In this document: in pieces, positions 1 to 5,717 of the stretch
Numbering within the stretch: position 1 is the first letter of the stretch
How the letters are laid out: every line of letters begins with the position of its first letter
Position numbers and translations under genes: made by a program
The notes under the pieces: model-generated
Databases searched by the model: none
The model's input: only the letters and a program-made list of their open reading frames with translations
What the model was told of the DNA's origin: nothing
NCBI GenBank assembly: GCA_042218115.1
Contig: JBDGRJ010000028.1
Span: 1-6,619, forward strand
DNA: 6,619 nucleotides
From: JBDGRJ01 sp042218115
Lineage (GTDB): Bacteria; Patescibacteriota; Patescibacteriia; Magasanikbacterales; UBA922
Reading direction: 5' to 3'

Positions 1-583
1 CCGGGCTGTATTCTCGGCCATATTCGATCATACGAAGAGTAAAATTTTTCCACTCTTTTTGGGGTAAATTTTTCATTAAATCCTGCTCTATTTTATCAGG
101 TTTTTCTTTGCTTGTCAGACCAAACTTTTGTGACAGTCTCTGTACGTGAGTATCCACTGCCACCCCTTCTGACTTGCTGAACGCTTCACTCAGTACTACA
201 TTAGCAGTCTTTCTTCCTACCCCTGAAAGTTTCTGCAAATCTTGTAAATTTTTTGGGATCTCGCCGTCGAAATCTTGTTCTATCTTCTTAGCTGTATCTA
301 AAATATATCCTGCTTTGCTGTTGTATAGTCCGATTGAATCAATTTCCTCTGCCAGTTCATCCTTATTTAAATTCAGATAATCCTCCCTGTTTGGATATTT
401 ATCAAACAGCTTTTCTGTCACTTCATTGACCTTTTTATCTGTGGTCCGAGCGGATAAAATTACTGCCACCAGCAGCTGCCATGTATTGTCATAGTTCAAT
501 GCAGTGCTCGGATTCTCAGGAAACAGATCTTTAAGTTTATCCACCACTATTTGTGCTCTCTGCTTTCTTGTCTCTTTTGGCAT
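1..583 (-). CDS. nth: Endonuclease III, DNA glycosylase/AP lyase (3' end outside window)
   Basis: Base-excision repair enzyme that removes oxidised pyrimidines and nicks abasic sites. The visible part is the first 194 residues; the reading frame runs off the left edge, so the C-terminus is missing. Seen: an LLVAVILSARTTDKKVNEV segment (about 37-55) typical of the family; the helix-hairpin-helix LSGVGRKTANVV at 119-130 with catalytic Lys125; and VAVDTHVQRL at 141-150 with catalytic Asp144. The ATG at 583 opens a normal-length N-terminus, but no Shine-Dalgarno sequence precedes it, only an AT-rich stretch. In the E. coli enzyme the first [4Fe-4S] cysteine follows a conserved Gly-Arg; here the segment reads YGREYSP (188-194) with Ser193 at that position, so the cluster may be absent or altered. 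The remaining cysteine positions lie outside the window. The gene begins about 24 nt downstream of a large structured RNA element on the same strand. Confidence 0.93.
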   Translation of the reverse strand, partial: MPKETRKQRAQIVVDKLKDLFPENPSTALNYDNTWQLLVAVILSARTTDKKVNEVTEKLFDKYPNREDYLNLNKDELAEEIDSIGLYNSKAGYILDTAKKIEQDFDGEIPKNLQDLQKLSGVGRKTANVVLSEAFSKSEGVAVDTHVQRLSQKFGLTSKEKPDKIEQDLMKNLPQKEWKNFTLRMIEYGREYSP

Positions 584-595
584 TTAATTAATTTA

Positions 596-637
596 AAATG
601 AGAAACTGGGTGCTTTCGGCTAAGCCGTGGCGCACCC
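596..637 (-). terminator. Hairpin at 3' end of the structured RNA, possible weak terminator or switch
   Basis: On the minus strand GGGTGC pairs with GCACCC (632-637/608-613), enclosing an internal loop and CGGC/GCCG (617-620/624-627) with a three-base loop. It is followed by CAGTTTCTCATTTT, an interrupted U tract, so termination would be inefficient. An alternative 7-bp pairing, 613-619 with 641-647 (CTTTCGG/CCGAAAG), would break this hairpin. It could therefore be the end of a free RNA or a switch before nth. Confidence 0.4.
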
Positions 638-1088
638 GGACCGAAAGAACGATGTGGCCTTGCCCGCGGATGAACGGGCTCTTCAGAGCATGACTGGTGT
701 AAGAACATCCAGCCAAGTTGAAGGCTCTCACGGACTTCCCGCTCGAGCAACCACTAACTATGACCCTTCTAGTATATAAACTATCGGGGTCTGTCGGGAG
801 TTTTTAAAGTCTCTAACTCCCTTTCAACCTCTTGGCAAGTTCCTTCTAGAAAGTGCCAAGGGTTTTCCTCGCCATCACCCAGAGACCTAAAATCATTCGG
901 AATCTGACCACTGCATTCTCCACAACGGTCAGATGAGCCCGGAATGGGGTCCGGGTCATCGCAATTACAAGACATCACACTTCCTGCCACTTTTTATTGC
1001 ACCCCCTCTCCAGCCTTTCGGCCCACCTTTTGGTTGGGGGTGTTTTTAGGTGGCAGTTTTTAGGATCAATGAACGAGCTTCAGCTTAT
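600..1088 (-). ncRNA. Large structured RNA of unknown family (or long structured nth leader)
   Basis: No convincing protein gene fills this stretch, but the minus strand folds into consecutive helices (plus coordinates): A 984-990/1050-1056 with inner 1000-1006/1036-1042 and a GCC-GAAA-GGC hairpin at 1013-1022; B 932-936/956-960 plus 938-942/951-955; C 902-909/927-934; D 826-829/861-864 plus 831-837/854-860; E 796-802/815-821; F 762-766/787-791 plus 770-773/780-783; H 685-689/724-728; I 691-700/705-715; J 662-666/675-679; K 608-613/632-637 plus 617-620/624-627. G-U pairs (693/713, 808/887) and the GNRA loop exist only on the minus strand, which sets the orientation. The loop of E can pair with 881-888 (pseudoknot). 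B and C overlap by 3 nt. A good promoter lies at 1094-1121. It does not match the hallmarks I know for tmRNA, RNase P RNA, SRP RNA, 6S RNA, T-box or cobalamin riboswitches. Boundaries are estimates. Confidence 0.6.
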
Positions 1089-1093
1089 CCAAG

Positions 1094-1121
1094 ATTATAT
1101 CAAAATAAAATTGTAAGTAAA
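1094..1121 (-). promoter_or_regulatory. Extended -10 promoter for the structured RNA
   Basis: The minus strand has TGATATAAT (1102-1094), a perfect -10 hexamer with the extended TGn motif. A weak -35 (TTTACT, 1121-1116) lies 16 nt upstream. Expected transcription start is about 1086-1089, some 30 nt before the first hairpin of the structured RNA. It lies just downstream of the dsbA-like gene, which argues for a separate transcription unit. Confidence 0.6.
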
Positions 1122-1143
1122 AAATGAGAAGCTTTTATTTCTC
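1119..1143 (-). terminator. Probable weak intrinsic terminator of the DsbA-like gene
   Basis: On the minus strand GAGAA (1143-1139) pairs with TTCTC (1130-1126) across an 8-nt loop and is followed by A and six T. The hairpin overlaps the TAA stop codon. The stem has only 5 bp, so strength is uncertain. The T tract doubles as the weak -35 region of the next promoter. Confidence 0.45.
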
Positions 1144-2331
1144 GCTGGAAGTAGCAGCTCCTTTACATTTTGTTCCTAGTCCTCCGACACAGCTTTCCTC
1201 AGGCGGGTCTCCACGTTCCGGGCATTCTTTTGAGTAAATACAAGCTTCATCTGTGACAGAATCTAGTTGCTGTTCAATGTTAGGTCCGGTCAATGGGCCG
1301 TAGCTGATTAAAATTCGATCAAGATCTTCGAATACATAATCTGCCGGGTTTGTAATACGCTCTCCGTTTACGAATGCCTTGAGAGATTTATTTTCATTAC
1401 TGCAGTACTCGGCTCCGTTATCAAGCTGAAAACATTTATTGGTCAGCTTCATACCCAGGCTTTTAAAGTGCTCAGATAGAGGAATTCCATCTTTGTGTTG
1501 GTGAATTATGTGCCCTACCTGGTCGTGATGATGTGAATACTTATGCTGATGTTGTTCTCCATCAGACTGATATTTGGGTTTTGATAGATCTATTTTTCGG
1601 TTATTGATGTATACCGCTATATCTGCGTGCTTGTGTACTTGTTTCTTACTGGATGTATTCGTTATTTCTTGATTCTTTTTTGCTTGATTAATTATATTGG
1701 CAAACTTTTCTGCTGTTCTTGGCAGCTGATCCAACACTTTATTGCCAACTATGAATGACGGGGTGCCTTGCAGGTTAAACTCACTGGCACTTCTCATATC
1801 AGATCTGACATTCTCCTCTACTTTGTCGCTGTTATAATCTTGTTTGAACTGCTCCGTATCCAAGCCTATCTCCTCAGCGTAAGAAACAAACAAGCTCTGC
1901 GGGCTACCTACCTGGCCCCACTCTTTTTGGTTTTCAAACAGCTTGTCGTGCATAGCCCAGAACTCACCTTGAAGTCCCGCCGCTTCAGCTGCACGAGCAG
2001 CCTTCAGTGCATTTTTATGAACCTGAACTAGAGGAAAGTGTCTAAATACCAACCTGAGACCATCTATATTTTTCACCAACTGACTCAAGACAGGTTGATA
2101 AGACTTGCAAGCCGGACACTGAAAATCTCCATACTCAACCAAAGTTACCTGTGGGTTTTCAGCTCCTTTGGTCCACTCGTCTTCTCCGATATTAATATCT
2201 ACTGTTTCACCTCCTGATACTTGATCCGATTGGTTGGTTTTTTGGACCATATAAACTCCAAAAATAACCGTGAGTATCAATATACCTCCTATGATGAGCC
2301 AGATCGTTTGGTTATTGTCCAGATCGAACAT
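1135..2331 (-). CDS. Membrane-anchored DsbA-like thiol oxidoreductase with His/Cys-rich C-terminal domain
   Basis: Probable extracytoplasmic disulfide oxidase or isomerase. Residues 9-29 form one hydrophobic segment with no clear cleavage site, so the protein is likely anchored with the rest outside. Residues about 58-220 are a DsbA-type thioredoxin fold (as in the thioredoxin_4 family): VTLVEYGDFQCPACKSY with active-site CPAC at 72-75, and QGTPSFIVG with the cis-proline Pro191. After a short linker, residues about 230-398 form a second domain: HKHADIAVYINNRKIDLSKP at 233-252; a histidine cluster between 261 and 288 (HQH, HHH, HIIHQH); and six cysteines (300, 310, 364, 370, 381, 389). I recognise this second domain as recurrent in CPR genomes but know no assigned function; the His cluster suggests metal binding (inference). 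The ATG at 2331 has no Shine-Dalgarno; a TAAAAT -10-like box at 2351-2346 would give a very short leader. Confidence 0.88.
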   Translation of the reverse strand: MFDLDNNQTIWLIIGGILILTVIFGVYMVQKTNQSDQVSGGETVDINIGEDEWTKGAENPQVTLVEYGDFQCPACKSYQPVLSQLVKNIDGLRLVFRHFPLVQVHKNALKAARAAEAAGLQGEFWAMHDKLFENQKEWGQVGSPQSLFVSYAEEIGLDTEQFKQDYNSDKVEENVRSDMRSASEFNLQGTPSFIVGNKVLDQLPRTAEKFANIINQAKKNQEITNTSSKKQVHKHADIAVYINNRKIDLSKPKYQSDGEQHQHKYSHHHDQVGHIIHQHKDGIPLSEHFKSLGMKLTNKCFQLDNGAEYCSNENKSLKAFVNGERITNPADYVFEDLDRILISYGPLTGPNIEQQLDSVTDEACIYSKECPERGDPPEESCVGGLGTKCKGAATSSEK

Positions 2332-2394
2332 AGATTATTGATTAAATTTTAATAAAAACTAAAAGTTAAGGTCTAAAAGAGCAAAAATCTGCTT

Positions 2395-2422
2395 TGGATT
2401 TCACTTATCACCGTGCTATAAT
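2395..2422 (+). promoter_or_regulatory. Promoter of the photolyase operon
   Basis: TGCTATAAT (2414-2422) is a perfect -10 box with an extended TGn motif. TTGGAT (2395-2400) is a poor -35 at 16-nt spacing. The predicted start near 2429 gives a leader of about 25 nt with no Shine-Dalgarno before the ATG at 2454. The spacer is shared with the divergent DsbA-like gene. Confidence 0.6.
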
Positions 2423-2453
2423 CCTACCATAGCAATAGTTAATCTGCAACTAA

Positions 2454-3836
2454 ATGAGTAAATACAACAAGTCAGTTTTTATCTTCCGACGAGCATTACG
2501 CAGAAAGGACAATACCGGACTGATAGCCGCACTTAAAAACTCAGAGAAGGTATTGCCTTGCTTTTTCTTCAGTCCGAACCAGCTGGAAGACAATGAATAC
2601 AAGAGCAAAAACTCAGTCCAGTTTATGGTCGAGTCACTGAAAGACTTAGAGAGTCAGTTGAAACAATACGAGGGTAAGCTGTATAAATTCTACGGAAAGC
2701 AGCCGGATATTATTGAAAACTTGATTAATGAAGAAAACATAGAAGCTGTATTTACCAACCGAGACTATACCCCTTTCAGCAAAAAAAGGGACAAAAAAAT
2801 AAAAAATATCTGCCAGCAGCAAGGTGTGGGTTTTATCCAAAAAAATGATTACCTACTAGTCGAGCCGGAGAACATTGAAACAAATCAGGGAGATCCATAT
2901 AAAGTTTTCACCCCTTTTTACAACAAAGCTAAACGGAAAAGAATAGACAAGCCCGAACCCAACCAGCATACGAATTATTACACAGGGGAAATTAAAGCAT
3001 CGGAAGGTGAAAAAATATATGATGAGGTTTTGGAGTCAAAAAATAAACAACTGTTTCAACACGGAGGCCGAGACGAAGCTATGAAGACCATCAGAAATCT
3101 CCATAACTACGATAACTATGAGCAGGACAGAGAGATACCAGCAAAAGACGGAACCACGGAGATGTCGACACATAATAAGTTTGGCACTATCTCAATACGC
3201 GAATTCTACTGGGATATAAGAGACCAGCTCGGCCGAGGGCACGAGCTAATACGTGAGCTGTTTTGGCGCGACTTTTTCACTCACATAGCTTTTCATTTCC
3301 CTAAAGTATTTGGAGAGCCTTTTTATGAGAAATATAAACAATTCAACTGGAGCTACAGCAAGAAGAAATTCAAGGCCTGGAAGGAAGGCAGAACAGGTTT
3401 CCCGATAGTTGATGCGGGTATGAGACAACTAAACACGACAGGTTGGATGCACAACCGAGTACGGATGATAGTAGCTTCATTTTTGACTAAAGACTTACGC
3501 ATAGATTGGCGCTGGGGCGAAAAATACTTCGCAACGAAATTGATAGATTATGATCCGGCAGTAAATAATGGAAACTGGCAGTGGGCCGCCTCTACCGGGT
3601 GTGATTCTCAGCCCTATTTTCGGATCTTCAACCCCTGGTCGCAACAGCAAGACCATGATCCGGAAGCGGAGTATATAAAAAAGTGGGTGCCCGAGCTGGA
3701 AAATATGAAAGCCGACAAGATACACAAACTCAAAAAAGAACAAAAACCATTAGAAGACACCGATTACCCGAAACCAATGGTAGACCACGACACACAAAGA
3801 AAAAAGACACTCGAAAAGTTTAAACAACTCAATTAA
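2454..3836 (+). CDS. phr: Deoxyribodipyrimidine photolyase (class I CPD photolyase)
   Basis: Light-driven repair of cyclobutane pyrimidine dimers using FADH-. The 460-residue length fits the class I family (E. coli 472). The N-terminal antenna domain begins at VFIFRRALRRKDNTGLIAAL (8-27), which fixes the start. The FAD-binding helical domain shows TTEMS (234-238), WRDFF (271-275), TGFPIVDAGMRQL (314-326), GWMHNRVRMIVASFLTKDL (330-348) and NNGNWQWAASTG (371-382). Aligned by eye to E. coli, the electron-transfer tryptophans W306, W359 and W382 correspond to Trp299, Trp352 and Trp375, and the flavin-contacting Asn378 to Asn371, all at a constant offset of seven, so the enzyme should be active. 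The antenna chromophore cannot be told from sequence. The next gene starts one base after the stop codon, implying an operon. A cryptochrome is a less likely alternative because the repair-type signatures are intact. Confidence 0.95.
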   Translation: MSKYNKSVFIFRRALRRKDNTGLIAALKNSEKVLPCFFFSPNQLEDNEYKSKNSVQFMVESLKDLESQLKQYEGKLYKFYGKQPDIIENLINEENIEAVFTNRDYTPFSKKRDKKIKNICQQQGVGFIQKNDYLLVEPENIETNQGDPYKVFTPFYNKAKRKRIDKPEPNQHTNYYTGEIKASEGEKIYDEVLESKNKQLFQHGGRDEAMKTIRNLHNYDNYEQDREIPAKDGTTEMSTHNKFGTISIREFYWDIRDQLGRGHELIRELFWRDFFTHIAFHFPKVFGEPFYEKYKQFNWSYSKKKFKAWKEGRTGFPIVDAGMRQLNTTGWMHNRVRMIVASFLTKDLRIDWRWGEKYFATKLIDYDPAVNNGNWQWAASTGCDSQPYFRIFNPWSQQQDHDPEAEYIKKWVPELENMKADKIHKLKKEQKPLEDTDYPKPMVDHDTQRKKTLEKFKQLN

Positions 3837-3837
3837 G

Positions 3838-4413
3838 ATGAGATTCTTTACGCTAGAAACAAAAAAAGAGCAACTGGATAAATTTTTAGAATTTTGGGGT
3901 CAGTTTTATCACAACAACAACACTAAACAATACAAAAAATACATCAACCAAGATGAGCTAGACCAACGACAGCTAGAGCTATTCAGCAAGTGGCGCAACA
4001 ACTCCGAAAACTTAAATCAAGCCAAGCAAGCTGTATGGGGGCAAGTGGAGGGTAAAATTGAGCTGCTAAATGAGTTTAGACAGCAAGAAAAAGTTAATCT
4101 AAAACGATTCAGAGATGAGTTTGGTTTTTTACGACCAAGATGGCTGATTTATCTACTGCACTGGGCCAGCCCCAAAAAATACCCAATCTTTGATCAATAT
4201 ACATTTACAGCTCAAAGATATATCCAGTTCCAAACCCTCGAAGAGCTGCCCTATCAAGATAAAATTATAGAAAGATTTTACTTCAACCATTTCGTACCTG
4301 ACTTTTATCGCCAGCTAAACAAAAAGGATTTATCTGGGTTACAAATTTATCAAGGCCTCGCCTCTTTTGGTAAATTTTTGATCAGGCTGACTGAGCTTGA
4401 GGATAATTATTAG
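3838..4413 (+). CDS. Conserved protein of unknown function, coupled to photolyase
   Basis: A 191-residue soluble protein, predicted mainly helical and rich in Gln, Lys, Phe, Tyr and Trp, with no signal peptide or membrane segment. The ATG follows the photolyase TAA after one base, so translation is probably coupled; it has no Shine-Dalgarno of its own. The most family-like part is FLRPRWLIYLLHWASPKKYP (97-116), continuing into IFDQYTF (117-123). From memory, similar segments (a hydrophobic helix, then a K-[YF]-P-I-x-D-x-x-V/T motif) occur in a widespread hypothetical family. The spacing is reminiscent of the region around the catalytic Asp in helix-hairpin-helix DNA glycosylases, but no HhH motif (LPGVG-type) is visible, so that resemblance is weak. 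Its position suggests a role with the photolyase in DNA damage or light response, which is inference only. It ends 14 nt from the convergent prenyltransferase gene. Confidence 0.85.
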   Translation: MRFFTLETKKEQLDKFLEFWGQFYHNNNTKQYKKYINQDELDQRQLELFSKWRNNSENLNQAKQAVWGQVEGKIELLNEFRQQEKVNLKRFRDEFGFLRPRWLIYLLHWASPKKYPIFDQYTFTAQRYIQFQTLEELPYQDKIIERFYFNHFVPDFYRQLNKKDLSGLQIYQGLASFGKFLIRLTELEDNY

Positions 4414-4427
4414 CTATAGTTTTCTTA

Positions 4428-5483
4428 TTATTTTTTCCTATCTTCTAGCAGTTTAATAAGTCTATGCAACTCTTGTTTTGTTGTGGAGCTTAAGTGGCTC
4501 TTTTTTAGGATATGCTTCGCTTGATTTAAATATTCTTCTACCTGATCACGAGCATAATCCACGGCACCACTGCTTTCAAACAATTTTTTAATCTCCTCTT
4601 TTTGTGTGTCGGATATTTCATCTGCCCCCAGGTTAGGTTTTAAAATATCCTCATATTCTTCATGTCGTTGTTGTTTTACAAAATGAATCAGTATATTGCT
4701 GCAACCTTCTTTGATGTCAGAAAAATCATCTTTGCCCGTCTGATCTGAGGTTAGATCAATCAAATTATCCTGAATCTGAAAGGCAAGCCCCATTTTTTGG
4801 CCCCAACGCTTACAAAAATTAAGCCGGCTCTCACCCCCACCGGCTAAAGCAGTACCTATCTGCATCGGGCGGATAAAGGTGTAGCTTGCTGTCTTTAAGC
4901 TCATCTTTTTAACCAAATAATCCATATCCTTGCCCTCTCTTTTGTCCATATCCATAATCTGACCTACCAGCACTTCTTCCCCCATGTTGAAAAACTTCTC
5001 TTTTGCCTTTGTTTTATTCTGTTGGCTATAACCTTCGGCCAAAAAGAAAAGCTCGCTTACCCATGAATAAATTAAATCACCTGACAGCATAGCAAGGCTT
5101 TCGCCTATATGCTCACCATCTTCTAGCTGTGAAAAATTACACTCTGATATATATTTATGAATTGTCTGTTCACCTCGACGCAGACTATCTCTGTCTATAA
5201 TATCATCATGCACCAAACCGAACAGATGAAACAGCTCAATCGCCAAATACGGACTCCAGGAACTTTTAGTACTACTCTCATCTGAGGTTTCCATATACAT
5301 TAGATAAGCAACAAAGGGCCGAATTCGTTTTGCTTCCGCTAAAGCCAGAGTTTTAATTTGACTCAATAAATCTTCTATAAGCTCATTTTCATACCTCTCT
5401 TTAAAGCTCTTTGTTTTTCCATCCAGATAATCTTCCAGCTTGACTTCAAACTGTTGCTTGAAGTTGGGATAAGAAATATTCAC
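4428..5483 (-). CDS. Polyprenyl diphosphate synthase, probably GGPP synthase type
   Basis: Trans-isoprenyl diphosphate synthase condensing IPP with an allylic diphosphate. Seen in 351 residues: AKRIRP (51-56) in place of the usual GGKRxRP; first Asp-rich motif DDIID (93-97) followed by RRGEQTIH (102-109); second Asp-rich motif QIQDNLID (236-243), a DNxxD variant of DDxxD; and GKDDFSDIKEG (250-260). The usual EGKxT ends as EGCSN here, replacing a conserved Lys. The first motif lacks the two-residue insertion of bacterial FPP synthases and has Phe88 five residues before it, as in archaeal-type (type I) GGPP synthases, so a C20 product is the best guess. The start is GTG at 5483: an in-frame TAG lies ten codons upstream and no ATG lies between. 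No Shine-Dalgarno is visible. A quinone, carotenoid or membrane-lipid role cannot be separated here. It is convergent with the photolyase pair. Confidence 0.88.
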   Translation of the reverse strand: MNISYPNFKQQFEVKLEDYLDGKTKSFKERYENELIEDLLSQIKTLALAEAKRIRPFVAYLMYMETSDESSTKSSWSPYLAIELFHLFGLVHDDIIDRDSLRRGEQTIHKYISECNFSQLEDGEHIGESLAMLSGDLIYSWVSELFFLAEGYSQQNKTKAKEKFFNMGEEVLVGQIMDMDKREGKDMDYLVKKMSLKTASYTFIRPMQIGTALAGGGESRLNFCKRWGQKMGLAFQIQDNLIDLTSDQTGKDDFSDIKEGCSNILIHFVKQQRHEEYEDILKPNLGADEISDTQKEEIKKLFESSGAVDYARDQVEEYLNQAKHILKKSHLSSTTKQELHRLIKLLEDRKK

Positions 5484-5557
5484 AAATAAGGTAATATTTA
5501 CGTATTTTAGCTAGAAACTTACATTAGCAAATATGAGGTACTATGTGCAATTAAAAT

Positions 5558-5585
5558 ATTATAAATCTATTCTTTTTGTAACAAA
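5558..5585 (-). promoter_or_regulatory. Candidate promoter of the polyprenyl synthase gene
   Basis: The minus strand carries a perfect TATAAT at 5563-5558 with TTTGTT (5585-5580) at 16-nt spacing, giving a leader near 70 nt. An alternative weaker box, TAAAAT at 5509-5504 with TTTGCT (5531-5526) 16 nt upstream, would give a leader of about 12 nt. I cannot choose between them from sequence. Confidence 0.4.
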
Positions 5586-5668
5586 CTATTAGAACCCCCC
5601 ATGAATTTTACAACAGAATTTTATTTATTATAGGACATAAAGATATTTTTTTCCAAAATAACTAGAAT

Positions 5669-5697
5669 GGATACCCACCTAGAGTCTTGGGTACTCC
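5669..5697 (-). terminator. Hairpin downstream of NlpC/P60 gene, weak terminator candidate
   Basis: TACCC/GGGTA (5672-5676/5689-5693) and GGA/TCC (5669-5671/5695-5697) form an 8-bp stem with one bulge and a 12-nt loop, about 20 nt after the stop codon. The following minus-strand bases (ATTCTAGTTATTTT) are only loosely U-rich, so a terminator is possible but weak. Confidence 0.3.
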
Positions 5698-5717
5698 AGG
5701 CGGGCAAGATGAACAGG

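Noticed and set aside
660..682. T-arm-like hairpin GCCCG-TTCATCCG-CGGGC suggesting a tRNA.
   Set aside because: The loop lacks the conserved T-arm adenosine spacing, and no acceptor stem, anticodon arm or D-arm can be placed around it.
547..750. Minus-strand reading frame of 67 codons overlapping the nth start.
   Set aside because: It overlaps nth in another frame, has an Arg/Pro/His-rich random composition, and arises from the GC-rich hairpins H to K of the structured RNA.
710..750. Cobalamin riboswitch, because GGGAAGTCCGTGAGA resembles its core.
   Set aside because: The CCCGCAACTG box and the other conserved boxes are absent, and the downstream gene is a repair enzyme.
984..1061. Plus-strand U-rich internal loop between G/C stems, resembling an ENE triple-helix element or a plus-strand terminator.
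   Set aside because: There is no plus-strand gene ending here, and the GAAA tetraloop and wobble pairs favour the minus strand. The plus-strand reading is possible but unsupported.
600..1088. RNase P RNA, because GGGAAGTCC and GCAAGGCCACAT resemble its conserved regions and ACAGA occurs at about 790-795.
   Set aside because: The order of these segments is wrong for a normal RNase P RNA, and the region that should contain GAAAGGGUGCGGUAAGAG-like sequence is missing. A permuted form would need many coincidences.
4428..5483. A light-response or carotenoid module formed by photolyase and GGPP synthase.
   Set aside because: The two genes are convergent rather than in one operon, and no phytoene synthase, desaturase or light regulator is in the window.
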